Source: Agrocybe praecox (taxonomy: Eukaryota; Basidiomycota; Agaricomycetes; Agaricales; Agrocybaceae). From it: a DNA stretch of 64,000 bases. The DNA lies in NCBI GenBank assembly GCA_964017145.1, contig OZ024840.1, positions 558,001 through 622,000 on the forward strand. Reading direction: 5' to 3'. Of the stretch, positions 23,780-34,848 are shown in pieces. Position 1 is the stretch's first letter. Every line of letters begins with the position of its first letter. The position numbers and the translations under genes were made by a program. The notes under the pieces are model-generated. The model had not been told where the DNA came from. It did not search any database and worked only from the letters and a program-made list of their open reading frames with translations.

Positions 23780-24155
23780 TCTAGCTTTTCTCTTTCTTAG
23801 TGATGACTCCTTTGGGAGTCTGAAAGAAAAGGTTGGATTAGGGAATTAGTTACTTATTTAGTATAGTTGGATGCAATATATTTTGTGTTTTGAAGTTATT
23901 AACAAGTATGATTTGGAGCAAAAGAACTGGTTATCTTGATCAATTCCATTCATCACCAAAGGTGAATACTTCAGTTAGTCTCATTTGCCATTGCCAATTT
24001 GAACATGGGTGAGAGTTGTCAGACTCTGCTGAGTCTGTTTGAGTTCTGCTTGATGGTTGTCGGAGCTTACAGGAACACAAATGACCTAATATGTGTAATC
24101 ACACTGGTCTGACTCCGACCAGTTGTCATCTATAACACTTTGAACTCTACCAAAC

Positions 24156-25661
24156 ATGGAGGTCCTGTCTATGCCTACAATTCCTAAGCTTTCTCAAGAA
24201 ATAATCGATTCAATAATTGATTACATTGCTTTGGATTCAGCTAGAAACAAATCCCAATTTGGACTCAATATCGGAAGAGACATTCTTACATGCGCGTTGG
24301 TCAGTCGGTCCTTCCGTCATCGAGCACAATTTCACATTTTCGAGGACATATATTTTGGATACAAAGTTCGAAGGCGTTCCATATTGTTCCCAAGAATCAA
24401 AGACATGATGGCAGCCAACCCCAATATTGCTCGTTTTGTTCAAGAAATTAGACTGGAATTTTGGGATTTTTGGCAAGATGCAAATTGGGTCTCGGATAAT
24501 CCGTTATTCTTGGAGATTATGAAAAGTATCACGAACAACAATGGACGCCCACTCCGCAAATTGCACTTTATAGGACATAATCCATGGATTGGTAGACATG
24601 ATATGTCTCTCCAGATCTCGGATCCTGAACCGCTACTGCTTCACTTCTTTCGTCCTTTCATTTTCCCTTCTGTCACGACTCTTGTTCTCAAGCAGTTGGA
24701 AAATGTGCCCTCTGAAATCATTGAGGCGTGTCTTAACCTGGTCTATCTTGAACTCCATTACGTCGAGTTTGTACCGCCCATCCCGAATGACCTGACCGAT
24801 TTGTCTGAGAAGCCCACAATTACCCACCTGGTAACTCAGCTCGCAAGACCTCCTCTGTTTCTTGGGTTGGACCTATCCCACCTTCGAAACTACAACATGT
24901 TCTTAGACGGCGTGTTAGCCATGCAACATGAACAATGCGTTATTAACGCTGCAGGAAGGTTTCTCCAGACGTTATCAATTTCCTATCGGCTTCCAAAATG
25001 TAGGTTCGCCACTTCTAAAAATCACACATATGTTGATTTCTTTGTCTTAGTGCTAGCCAGGACCGACCCCGAAGAGTTTAACGTTACCTTCTGTGATCTC
25101 CAAAATTCCTCCGGACTGCACACGCTCAACATTCAATGTGTCTTACCAGAAGACACGTTCGTCTCCGTCATTCGCACACTCGAGACGGTTCCCGCACGAA
25201 ACAATGTTCGTGAATTTTGCCTCACTGGACTTCTCCGTGACTGCAGCCCTAGCGTGACTGTCATGGAAGCAGACTGGGACAGGTTAACTTCGGAGATCGT
25301 ACGAATCACTCAGGGGGAGCCATTCACTCTTTCGATTTGGCTATACTACTGCTTCGCGGAATATTGTTATCAGACATATAGCAATGAAGACGAGGAATCT
25401 AGCGATGAAGAAGAGGGATCTAGCGATGAAGACGGGGAATCTAGCGATGAAGACGAGGAATCTAGCGATGAAGACGAAGAAGGAATCCGAATGGGAAGGT
25501 ATTGTGCCCCTCTTATTACCAGGCTGCGTAAGGGTCACCTTTTCAAATTGGCAAATCTGCCAAATTGTACCTTCAATATATCCTATACCACATGCAACTT
25601 ACACTACTATTCACCCGCCCCCGATCGACCAACAGGCAAGCAAGCTACAGTCCTTGCATGA
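24156..25661 (+). CDS. F-box-like leucine-rich protein, copy 3 (full length)
   Basis: A single open frame of 501 residues from the ATG at 24156. F-box-like segment at about residues 8-55 (IPKLSQEIIDSII, CALVSRSFRHRAQFHIF), then leucine-rich segments to about 400. The next part, about 410-445, is very acidic and made of repeated (N/D)E(D/E)(E/G)(E/G)SS units, encoded by a 21-base tandem repeat. The C-terminus (GRYCAPLITRLRKGHLF) is conserved in copy 4. Family role: substrate receptor of SCF-type ubiquitin ligases; the target is unknown. This is the best preserved of four paralogs in the window and shows what the others have lost. Upstream sequence is shared with copy 4, so the promoter was duplicated too. 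Confidence 0.75.
   Translation: MEVLSMPTIPKLSQEIIDSIIDYIALDSARNKSQFGLNIGRDILTCALVSRSFRHRAQFHIFEDIYFGYKVRRRSILFPRIKDMMAANPNIARFVQEIRLEFWDFWQDANWVSDNPLFLEIMKSITNNNGRPLRKLHFIGHNPWIGRHDMSLQISDPEPLLLHFFRPFIFPSVTTLVLKQLENVPSEIIEACLNLVYLELHYVEFVPPIPNDLTDLSEKPTITHLVTQLARPPLFLGLDLSHLRNYNMFLDGVLAMQHEQCVINAAGRFLQTLSISYRLPKCRFATSKNHTYVDFFVLVLARTDPEEFNVTFCDLQNSSGLHTLNIQCVLPEDTFVSVIRTLETVPARNNVREFCLTGLLRDCSPSVTVMEADWDRLTSEIVRITQGEPFTLSIWLYYCFAEYCYQTYSNEDEESSDEEEGSSDEDGESSDEDEESSDEDEEGIRMGRYCAPLITRLRKGHLFKLANLPNCTFNISYTTCNLHYYSPAPDRPTGKQATVLA
25383..25481 (+). repeat. 21-base coding minisatellite (acidic repeat)
   Basis: Four full units and one partial unit of a 21-base motif (GATGAAGACGAGGAATCTAGC with small changes) encode the acidic/serine repeat of F-box copy 3. 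The paralog at 61301-62404 has only the equivalent of one short unit, so the array expanded after duplication. Confidence 0.85.
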
Positions 25662-26736
25662 TGCGCCTCAGAACCTCAACGTGTGTTGACAGATGTACCT
25701 AGTTCATACACACTATTCGGGCCATCCAAAATGCGCTATTGCCCCTGATTTCCGGTGTGTCGTATCATCTCATACTTATAACCTGTATGTAAAGTTGTCT
25801 ATAAATTCACCAGCGTGCTTCAATGGTTAGGTAGCTGTCGCAGCTCGACTCCCCGTTACATACATACCACTTCTTATGATACAAAGCCTCATCATGATTT
25901 ATCATGCGCGACGTTCTTTCTTTCGTCGCAATTCTTCAATACGATATGCAAGTCATTGTGTCATTTAACCTCTCCGTTATTTGGTAATTTAATACCACCC
26001 AGCTTTCAGACATTCATTGTGTCCCAGTACCAGTGGGATCAGACTCATTGGAAGCCTCTGATAATCGAGACGCAACCCTCTCCGCTCCGCACATGATCAT
26101 TGGTTGGTAAGTCAGGCCAATTATCACTATATATTTTTGTATCCCAGTGCGTTCTAAAAACCTAAATCGGCCAAGAAACGAATAGAAACCTTGGGGAAGA
26201 CAGCAAATGACGACACAAACCTAGAACGCAAAAAGATCCTCGCTCAAACGTTCCTACAGGCCCGTTCCTATAGTCGAAATGTTCCTCTCGAAAGCGCTTG
26301 TTCTTCACTAATATGTCGTACGGCATGAACTCGAGACGATGGTCGCGAATTATCCTTGCATGGCTCTGGAAGGTGGGATGACGAGAATGAGGGATTTCTA
26401 GTTGATGTATGCAAGAAGTTTACAGAATAAGTAGACCACGCGGGGACGAATAACACAGGCGGGTTAATCAGCAACATGTTAAAAGATAGGTTAGGATGAG
26501 GATAGCAGAACGGGGTACCTCGTGTCTACGGTCAGAGAAAATTATCATCATTAATCTACGGTAGACGATGTTGCTCGATACAAAAAGAAAATTCAAAGTT
26601 ATCACAGAGTTAAGGAATTCGAAGGGTGATTTGCTTTACGTAGCACAAAATCAACAGATGGATGAGCGATGTAAAACAACATATGTGCATTCTGATGGAA
26701 AAAAAAAAACGAAATGGAATGGGAAACTAACTAGGT
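25662..26736. other. Spacer between F-box copy 3 and FunK1-A, with a conserved non-coding block
   Basis: No intact gene. A block at about 26260-26475 also occurs downstream of FunK1-B (34920-35150, where it is an open frame) and FunK1-C (60200-60430). In this copy it is broken by stops, so it looks like a gene relic carried along with the kinase unit. Confidence 0.5.
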
Positions 26737-29220
26737 TTATTTATCTGTCTTATTACGTTTGGAAGGGTTGGTAGCGAGTATCAGCTCATGGGGGGTAGGG
26801 GATTGAGCAACGTCTGAGGACGACCTCGACCTTTTAGCAGAATGTTCAAGGCGACGGCCACGTCCCGGGGGTGAAAGACCTCCTCGAGCGGGTCCCATAT
26901 CTGGAGGGGTCTCGGGAGCAGTAACCGTAGTAGCAGGAGGTGGCAGCAGAGAATCGTTTGAATGTCGAAGCTTTTCTCCAGCCCAGGATCCCGATTTGTT
27001 ATTTTGTGCGTAATAATCAAAAACTTTTTGAAAGTTTTCATATATGTCGACATAAGAGGATGGATCATGCAGGGCTGTCTCGTTCACAAAACGCTCCCTA
27101 TAGCAAAAGAGAAGATGTTTCCGCAGACTTTCCATTTCATTGGCAAAGGCACGGAGTTCTTCCTTTAAAACGTCCTCTAATTGAGCCTGTATTGGCATAA
27201 GAAGGGCACAACGACGGTCAAAGCTCGCCACCATGCAGTTATCAAAAATTTGCTTTGCGTATTCCCGTGATTCCTGGTGCTCTACACGGGCGGTAATCGT
27301 CCAGAAGAGGATCCACCAAACGGATTCCATTTCGTGTGCAAAATTGTGGATGACAGGGGGGGCTGCTGCACTTTCTTGAGCTTTCGTTGTATCACGCGGG
27401 GCAAATAACATAGGTGCTTTCCCAATAATAATCGCTGCGAGGGATATACGGTCAAGGATTTCAATCGCCATAAAGTACGGGGTGCCCTATCATACAATTG
27501 AGTGTCAAACCAAATGTTGAATGAAAAAATGTACCGTTTGAGAGTCTACGCCGACCTTCACATCTTCTCTTGGGAACTTGCGCGCATACTCCAAGTCGGA
27601 CAGCTTGGCTATCAAGCTACCATCGGGCTTCTGGTAAGCTAGGATGTTGCTCGAGCTTATGTCGCGATGTACCCATCCGGCACAAAACATTAACTGTAGA
27701 GCTTTATGAAGAAAAGTGAAATTAGTTTCGCACTGTACCAGAGTGAAAATAAAAGGAATAGCGTACGAATAAGTGTTTGTCGGAGCACATCCGCAACCTG
27801 ACCCAGCGTGGGCAGTTGGCCGACGGTGGCCTGACACCATTCCTTGAAGACGACTCGATACTGCTTCCTCGAAGCAAACTCCTGGCTGGGTTGCGAGGGC
27901 GTGGAGGAAGTACTACGTTCAACTGGTTCCGAGAACAACCCAGGTTCAACTTTGAATTTTTTCTTGTTGTATGCCTTTGTAGTCTCCCCACGCTGATCGA
28001 CATCATGACCAAGAAAATATTCGGTGAATCCTCCAGAAGTCACAAGCTCGTGATGCTTTTTGTATAGGGGCTCAAGTTTAGATTTGTCGCCAGGAAGCTC
28101 CTCCTTCCAGAACCTTTCTATATCATCGAAAATGGCTCTTTGAAGTTCCCCTTCAGTTTTGGCCGTATCTTCGAGCCAGACGTCCTTCACTACACATTTA
28201 TCTTTCCCTTCAATAACTCGCGCGTCTTTTGCTTTTGAATCTACCTCCTCAGCCGACCAGATGCGGGCCATACGGCCAGTGATGTTGTTGGGTCGATACC
28301 CGGAAATCATATCCTCGGTGCGGAAGAATCGTCCTCCGATCTCATAGATGTAAATATGGGCACCGTGCCAGGTAATAGTAGGATCATACCCTATTTCCTT
28401 CTCGGTCGCGAACATAAACGAGATCAGAACCTTGATCAACTTTTGCGGGTGCTAACAATTTCGGTCAGATGGAAATTTATGCATACGGGAAGCAGTCGCA
28501 TACCTCAACGTAGTCAATTTTGTGGGTAACAAGTGTAAACGAACGGGATAGGTACCACACCCTGAGATACTTCCCTTCGATGGTCAACTGGGGAGACAAA
28601 GTTAACATGGGATAGCGGAAGGGACAGGGCTATAAAGACATACCCCATATCCATACATTCGACGTATGTCATCGTTCATTATCTGCACATTGGCAGAAAC
28701 GACCTTGATATTATTCTGGCACAACAATCAGCATCAATCAAAGTGCAAGAACATGAATGACACGCACATCTAGCTCGTTCGTCAGATTGGAAACTATTTT
28801 CCATTTGCATGCCACCGCAATATTTCTTGTGTGATGCTCAGTGCGGCCTTGTAAGTCATCCTTTGTTATACAGACTGGAACTATTGACCCATCAATCTTG
28901 TTCGTCGACTCCTCAATGTCCGAGTGGATTGTTTGTTCGCCAGTGTCGATATATCGGTAATTGAGCGTTCTCGAGGAAAATTTACATTTTTCTAGAGCGA
29001 TTCCGAGATGCTCAAGTCCCTTGAAGTGCTCTTTCTCTTTCATGTCATTGTCGGGGTTTTGAAGGACTTGCAAGGTAAGCCTGCCGTTCTCATCTTGGGT
29101 CGCGATATCCTCATTTTTGATTAGTTGCTGGGTACATGATTCGACGTCAGCCGGGCTTGGACAGAAAGGAAGGTATGGCTCAAAGTCTTCTAAGGAGCTG
29201 GTTGAAACTTCGTCATCCAT
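26737..29220 (-). CDS. FunK1-type fungal protein kinase, copy A
   Basis: Six exons on the minus strand: 28768-29220, 28644-28715, 28504-28587, 27767-28451, 27535-27701, 26737-27486; 2211 bases, 736 residues. It belongs to the fungal-specific FunK1 kinases, which expanded in mushroom-forming fungi. The kinase core is recognisable: a substrate/ATP region (residues about 150-400), the catalytic loop WVHRDISSSNIL, KLSDLEYA in place of DFG, and GTPYFMAIEIL as activation segment. The C-terminal 120 residues are low in complexity and basic (RSRSSSDVAQ, NPSKRNKTDK). Compared with copies B and C it lacks about 30 residues before EFASRKQYRVVF (the TDTRRLTVGN segment). It is head-to-head with the IFI27-like gene at 30092. 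FunK1 substrates are unknown. Confidence 0.82.
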
Positions 29221-30091
29221 TTCTAACCCTATCTGAGGGCGCGCCTGGGTGATACAATTTTATTTCGGGTGCTTTTAAGTGTTTCTTTTCTAACGTACAC
29301 GATTAGTAACGCGGAATGGGACACGAGACTGCTGTAACTCACGCCGGTAGGTTGCGAGCCCGCCAGCGACGCCGTTCGAACCAGTTTTGATCCACGTGTT
29401 CGTGATTTCCCACAGCCCTAACATCTAGTTGAAGTTCCCACCGAAGACCCTTCAAGGTTTCTATGACCTCCAGTGATTTATTTCTTTTATTTCTTCCTCT
29501 TGAGTGCTCGATTGAAGTGGGTCCAGTACTCGCCCAAGAATCTGTCGTACGTAACAACCTTTCCTCTCGCAAAAGTACGGTCAGAGGGTCCTAATGACGA
29601 TATCCCCATTCGGAATATCTGGCTTCTGGTCTCGACATCTTGAATATCGCCCGCAGTGTCAGTGCCAACACTCTCGTCCATTCCTGAGAAAATATGGTGG
29701 TGGTAATCTCGGCTCCGGATGTTTGGGAGAGTTCCGAGGACCGACGGGGTTTGATTGCGGAGTCAAAAATTTTATCGACCCACCCACTATCTACCAATCC
29801 CATTCTCAATTCACTCAGCGTGAGAACCTGGTAGAGTCAACGAAATTTCGAGGAATCTCTTGGTCAAGCACGTTTTGTGTCCGATGAATGAGAATACGTA
29901 CTTCAAGTCTTGTTTTGTACCGGTTTTCTGGTGGAATGTATATTTTTGCTATCTGGGCGCCTATCGTCCCTATTATTAGCACTCGAAATCGAGTCACAAG
30001 CTATAGTAATATTAAAAGTTCCATGATCATGGTCTAGAAAAGCAAAGCAACGAGGAAACGCGTGTTCTGCACTTTTCCCCCTTCATCCAAC
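29221..30091. promoter_or_regulatory. Divergent spacer between FunK1-A and IFI27-like gene A
   Basis: This 871-base region is conserved in the right arm (56517-57385). It contains small frames on both strands (for example 29487-29681 and 29591-29809) that may be remnants of another gene. No binding site was recognised. It should hold both promoters. Confidence 0.4.
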
Positions 30092-31146
30092 ATGAATATT
30101 CAGGAATCACCACCACCGAGTAAAGGCTCGCTGGAGTTTACGAATACCGACTCTCTGTCCGACTCAGATGATACCAATGATAGAGATTGGGACGGACCGA
30201 TGATGACACGAGACGACTTGAGACGATACGTTTCCCGTCTCCGATATGACTCAACGACGGGTCAGATACAGTCTTTTGCGCCTTTGAGATGTGCGAGAGA
30301 CTTGCAGGAGTGGCAAGTTGCAATGGAAGGAGAGCTCGCGAAGTCCCAAATCAACCGCACGCAGTGGTCCGACGCTGCGATTCTCTTTCTCGAGGACGAA
30401 GTGAACATTGAGATGAGGAAGAGGAGAAATCGTCGGGGAGGAGAGGCGTGGCTTTGGGAAGAGTTTCAATGCGAGCTATGTGATGTGTTGAGTAAGTGCC
30501 GCAAATGTTTTGATACTCTAAATCAAAATTATAAGCTTATTTAATGCATAACTCTTAGATGAACTAGGTTCGTACGCATGTTTTCGAGGGTGTATGTAAG
30601 ATCTTCTTTTGAATCCCCTTATCTCTCTGCGTAGATTCGAGACTTTCCACTCTCGAGCAATTCCGCCAGGACCACCCAGCCGTATATTCCGTGGTAAAAG
30701 TGGCCGGCCCACGCCTAGCTATCGCAGGAGCGTCCGTCCTCGTACCCGCCGTCGGCATAGGTATACTGAATGCAGTTGGGTTCACATCTTCCGGTATTGC
30801 TGCAGGTACGTCATCATATCCTTGCCTGTGCTTCAAGCTTCAAGTTCCATGATACCTTGGCTGATATTGCTATCTAGGATCGATAGCGACAGGCATCCAA
30901 GCGAGGTTTTACGGTGGTGCTACGACGGGCCTCTTCTCCTTGTGTCAATCTATCGGCGCTACGGCCGTGCCTGCGTCGTCCATTGCAGTAGTTTCTGCTG
31001 TAGGCTCCGTCGCTGTGGAGGTGGTTGCTGAGGAGCTCGAGAAAGCAGGAAACGAAGCCTGCGGCTCAATGGGGTTCAGAGAGCGTGGAGGACTCATCGC
31101 AGTCGGGATCGCCACCTCCATATTCAAGGGTGTAGGAATTATTTAA
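30092..31146 (+). CDS. IFI6/IFI27 (ISG12)-like membrane protein, copy A
   Basis: Four exons: 30092-30491, 30559-30567, 30635-30805, 30878-31146; 849 bases, 282 residues. Exon 2 has only nine bases and encodes the junction of N-E-L. Residues 1-40 are polar. A helical module at about 68-133 (ARDLQEWQVAMEGEL, WSDAAILFLEDEVNIEM, WLWEEFQCEL) is shared with three other genes here. From about residue 165 a Gly/Ala/Ser-rich hydrophobic domain follows (VGFTSSGIAAGSIATG, GGATTGLFSLCQSIGAT), the signature of the IFI6/IFI27 family. In animals these small membrane proteins act at mitochondria or endoplasmic reticulum and affect apoptosis; the fungal role is unknown. It is head-to-head with FunK1-A. The ATG at 30092 is the first in frame. 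Confidence 0.72.
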
Positions 31147-31464
31147 ATTGTTCAGGTCCTTTTGCGCGTTTAGTAGACAAGCTGTGCTTTTCATATCAGG
31201 ATATCGAAGGTTGAACATTGATCTGGCATGGTGTACTACCTACTTCCTTTGTATTTTCCTGTACTACCATGTACATGTCGTACCACCTAAAATTGAGGGT
31301 AAAATTGATTTCATCAACGCGATCGCTTAGGTTTCGTGCCTGGAAACTGACTGCGATGAATAGAACCATTCAATAGATCAGTACATGCGTTGAGTCTCAA
31401 TCTCAAGGTCTCTGAGTACTAATTCCTCCGAGTTCAACGCCTTGTTGGATAATTTATTTACTAT

Positions 31465-32749
31465 TTAAAGAAAGAATAAATACGAACCCAAATCGTGTTC
31501 GGAAAGTCTCTGCACCGCCTCTTCTTCGCTGATTGCAAAGGCTAGGGCAGGGACATCGAACTTGCTGAGCGGGACTCCGGGAGGCTCGACAGTAGGCTCA
31601 ATAGGAGTGGTGGGGCGTTGCATCATCAACACCCTCTTCTTCTTCGTTTGCTGGGGCGAGCGTGTCCACAATGTCGGCCACTGAGAGATTGGTCAATACT
31701 TTTGAGCTGGATGGCAACCTGATAAACATACCTTGGCCGCCCCACAGAAAACACGGACATTGCATCTTCTTCTTGTGTGAGTTGGGGAGTGAATTGAAAC
31801 CCCAATGATCGTCTGCAAGGCCAATGATTACAGGAGCTTGCGTCTTCTCGCCGCCTCAAGAACAGCGTCTTTGTGAGAGCTCATTTCTCCTTCGCAGAAA
31901 GGTGGGGAAGGGGATCCGGCGGGTAGGGTAGTGATGTCAACGACAATGTAGATGTTGTGGCCTAATCCACGACGGAAGCAGGTGCAGTGGCTTGCAGCCT
32001 TGCAAGCTCCACACATTCAAGGACGGCGAACTTGCGGTGTTCGAGGTCGGCGCAATGGTTGCAGAGGGTAACGTCCTCTCGCCTCACTTCTTCTAAGCGA
32101 TCTTTGGGATTCTGCCGTCAGAAGAGGCGGCGTGATTGTAGTGCAGTGGTGTACCGGCGCGTCCAACCTCGACGCTTTCGTTGTCGTCTTAGATCACGCG
32201 GTCCAGGTGTTGCGCTCGTTGTGGAAACGCCCTTGGAGCCCTCTGCTTCTTGCCCCTCGCTGAAGTTTTTGCTGATGGCCTTGCGCGATGTGCAAGAAAT
32301 GACTTTCTTGAGGAATTTTAGGCGTTAGTTAGGAAAGGCGGGTAAGTGTATAACGCTAAACACTGAAAATTACATACAAAAAACGCTTCGTTCTCGCTTC
32401 TTTGACTTCCTTGGAGGCACGCACAGAAAGCATCTTCCAAGGCCATTAGTCGCTCAAAGTCATCTGCTTCAACGAATGTGAAGACGCAAGCATTTACCAA
32501 AGGTCGCCCACAACAGAAATCGTGGAGTAAGGCGGCTCCTGCCTTTCGTCCATCCCAGAAGACCCAACGAGTGACGAAGCAAAAGGGGAGGAAGTAAATA
32601 TACCTTTCTGTAAATCCGGTAATTAGGTTTTGTACCACCAAGCTGAAAGCAACGCACCCCTTCTGCTTTCTCACCAGAGTTCTCGCAATGAGTGGAAATA
32701 AGGACAGGAAGACACGACTAGAGCACGAACAAATAGATCGTATGAGCAC
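31465..32749 (-). pseudogene. Hypothetical gene remnant, left-arm copy
   Basis: Read leftwards from about 32749, coding-like stretches appear in changing frames: VTRWVFWDGRKAGAALL, DDFERLMALEDAFC, then KFLKKVISCTSRKAISKNFSEG, NPKDRLEEVRREDVTLCNHC and a tail rich in Arg. The right-arm copy (54197-55080) keeps the 3' part only. Both copies have a stop between the RRQRKRRG-like segment and NPKDRLEE, and this copy has a further stop after PASVVD. I do not recognise the family. It may be a decayed gene or one with unusual introns that I could not resolve. The inner boundary of the large inverted repeat falls inside it. Confidence 0.35.
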
Positions 32750-33010
32750 TCGAGAAGAAAGAATCCAGCGAGTACATTCCTATTCCGTCCCGAACTGAAC
32801 AGGAGCCTATATTAGGTGGCAGTAATAACGCGTCCGTAACATCTAGTAGAGTCAAAACGACGGAGAAAGACGAATCATTACATGCGGAAGATCAAACTCC
32901 CCACGAATAATCTAGAAAATATGTCCGTTTCACCGTTATGGTGATAGGAAAAAGGCAGAAGGATAGAGACATTAAAGAAATAAATAACCCGTCTGGGCCC
33001 GTCGGAAAAG

Positions 33011-33728
33011 GGCAGGGTACTTTTGACGCGGCGTGACGCGCTGTAGGGAAAATGATTGCCGCGTCATTGCCGCGCCATACGACAAAAAACAAACATGTCT
33101 GCTTACCATCTCCACGTAGCTTCAGCAGCATATAAGACTTAAAATAATCCCAAATAAGATACAGCCGAACTTGTAATGTGGCTTGTCGTACTCCTCCTCG
33201 CTGTCGCTGGCCTCGCGGTAATTTGGTCCTTTCTGTAATTTTAAAGTAGTAAGTTAGCCTCCGACGCCGGTCGAGACTAAAGAATGCTGGTGTTTACCTT
33301 GTGTTCAAAATAGAACCAAGTCGATGGGTCATAAAAGAGGTATAATGTGAAATATATCTTATGCACTCGGAAAGAGATGCCTTACTGTATTGAAAAGGAT
33401 AGAGTGGCCATGAAACTTGAACAAGATACCGGAGGTCATTGACGCGCATACTGACGCGCCGTTGCCGCGCCTGAGATTGTATTTGCTTGGCTGCCGCGGC
33501 AGTGACGCGGCATTGCTGCGGGTCATGATGTGTGGTGCAAAGATTTTGAAGAGATTTGTACAACAGATTCTCTATTTTTTAGATGTTTATATAGTCATAG
33601 GACATCTTAGAGACCTTATATGTAACTCTCTCAGAAAAATAATTTGTTTCTGTCAAGTACTTGACAAGTGCCAAAACTTTCCCTATAGCGCGGCAGTGCG
33701 CGTCACAGCGCGTCACTTTCCCCTTGCC
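33011..33728. mobile_element. 718-base non-autonomous TIR element with 11-base target duplication
   Basis: The element is flanked by perfect direct repeats CGTCGGAAAAG (33000-33010 and 33729-33739). Its ends are degenerate inverted repeats starting GGCAGGGTAC (left) and GGCAAGGGGA (right, reverse complement), each followed by TGACGCG motifs that recur inside (GACGCGGC, TGACGCGC). No transposase frame is present. An 11-base duplication with long imperfect TIRs is typical of Mutator-like elements, so I infer a MULE-derived MITE. The class is uncertain. Confidence 0.6.
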
Positions 33729-33739
33729 CGTCGGAAAAG

Positions 33740-34848
33740 AGGGCATCGGATATAGTCGATTGCGTGTCCAATGAAAGAACGTGAACAAAATTTGAAAGCA
33801 TTTATTCAAGGTTTCAAGAGATCTACCAGAAGAGAGGTTTTAGTAAACGCTCCGGAGACCAGCTGAAATGTCATTCAGACAATTTTCGATGGACGATAAA
33901 AATACACACACGATTCAGAAGTTCAGACATATCATTCCCATCAAGATGTCGCCAGCCCTCAATTTTTTGAAGAATGAGTCTAGTCTCGTACTAGAGAAAG
34001 TCGTTATGAGACACTGAAGACTTGAAAATGAACGTTTTCGAGAACATGGTGGTTGTTCAAAGCGTTCTACGAATTCGGACTCCGACTGTTCCAACATGAA
34101 CTTCATCCGAATCGTGTCACCTCGTCTCGTTCGGACTCCTGGAATTAACTCAGCCATTACTTTTTCAAGATATCGCGTCGACTATTCTGTCCAGGCGAAA
34201 CTTCTTTTGATAGGCTGACTACTGGATTAATCTACAGGAACCGATATGCCCGGCTATAGATTCCTCTCTCGTGCCTCACATTCCTGACACTGGTTCAAAC
34301 TTCACCACCCCACAGCTCCAATAATCTGGACAATGTACGCCAGAGCACAACCATCCGTTTCCTTGAAAAATCTCTTCGCAACACCGTTGGCTATGTATAG
34401 AGCAAAAAGAGCTCATTTCTGTGTGCCGAATGGGTTATTGTGGGATGCCGATGGTGGCTTCACGATATTTTTGGCGTTTCAGACTGCGTTTCTCGTGGTT
34501 TACCTTAGGAGGACAATTCACTCTCCGCACACGCTCTGGGAGGAGATTCAGATTTTCACGGATAAAAATCAGACTCTGGTTCAACTCCTTGCGAAAAGGG
34601 AAAGAGGAACTATGGTGCCGTATAAGTAACGCGATGAAGGTCAAGACTGGAGACTACGCTGGGACGAACTTCGTTCATCTATTAGTTTAAAGTGGGTTTT
34701 AGTAGCTGTTGGTGGTCCATATGGCCCATAGTACGTGCAGAATGAATATATCGACAAAAGTTCGCGTCAAAGTCATGCTCCCAGGGCGCCAAGAACTCAA
34801 ATCGCACGCGCACAACGGGGGAGGAGAGGTGTTTGAAGGGTAAAAAAG
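33740..34848. other. Intergenic, no supported gene
   Basis: A 98-codon plus-strand frame at 34333-34629 starts with ATG and has one hydrophobic segment (GFTIFLAFQTAFLVVYL), but no homology or splice context supports it. Nothing else is seen. Confidence 0.35.

Larger units (their letters stand above)
23780..32412. repeat. Left arm of a large inverted duplication (about 8.6 kb)
   Basis: This segment is repeated in opposite orientation at 54197-62792. Gene order, introns and intergenic sequence are shared: F-box-like gene, FunK1 kinase, IFI27-like gene, decayed hypothetical gene. Identity by eye is roughly 85-95 percent (the first exons of the IFI27-like pair differ at about 8 of 160 residues). 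The outer end of the homology is near 23780 and the inner end near 32412, inside a gene remnant. Confidence 0.85.

Noticed and set aside
25811..25855. tRNA-like A-box and B-box words (TGGTTAGGTAGC, GCTCGACTCCCC)
   Set aside because: The two words are too close together for a tRNA, and no acceptor or anticodon stem can be formed. It recurs in the right arm only because the whole region is duplicated.
34333..34629. 98-codon frame with one hydrophobic stretch
   Set aside because: No homology to anything else in the window, no conserved features; mentioned only as a possibility.
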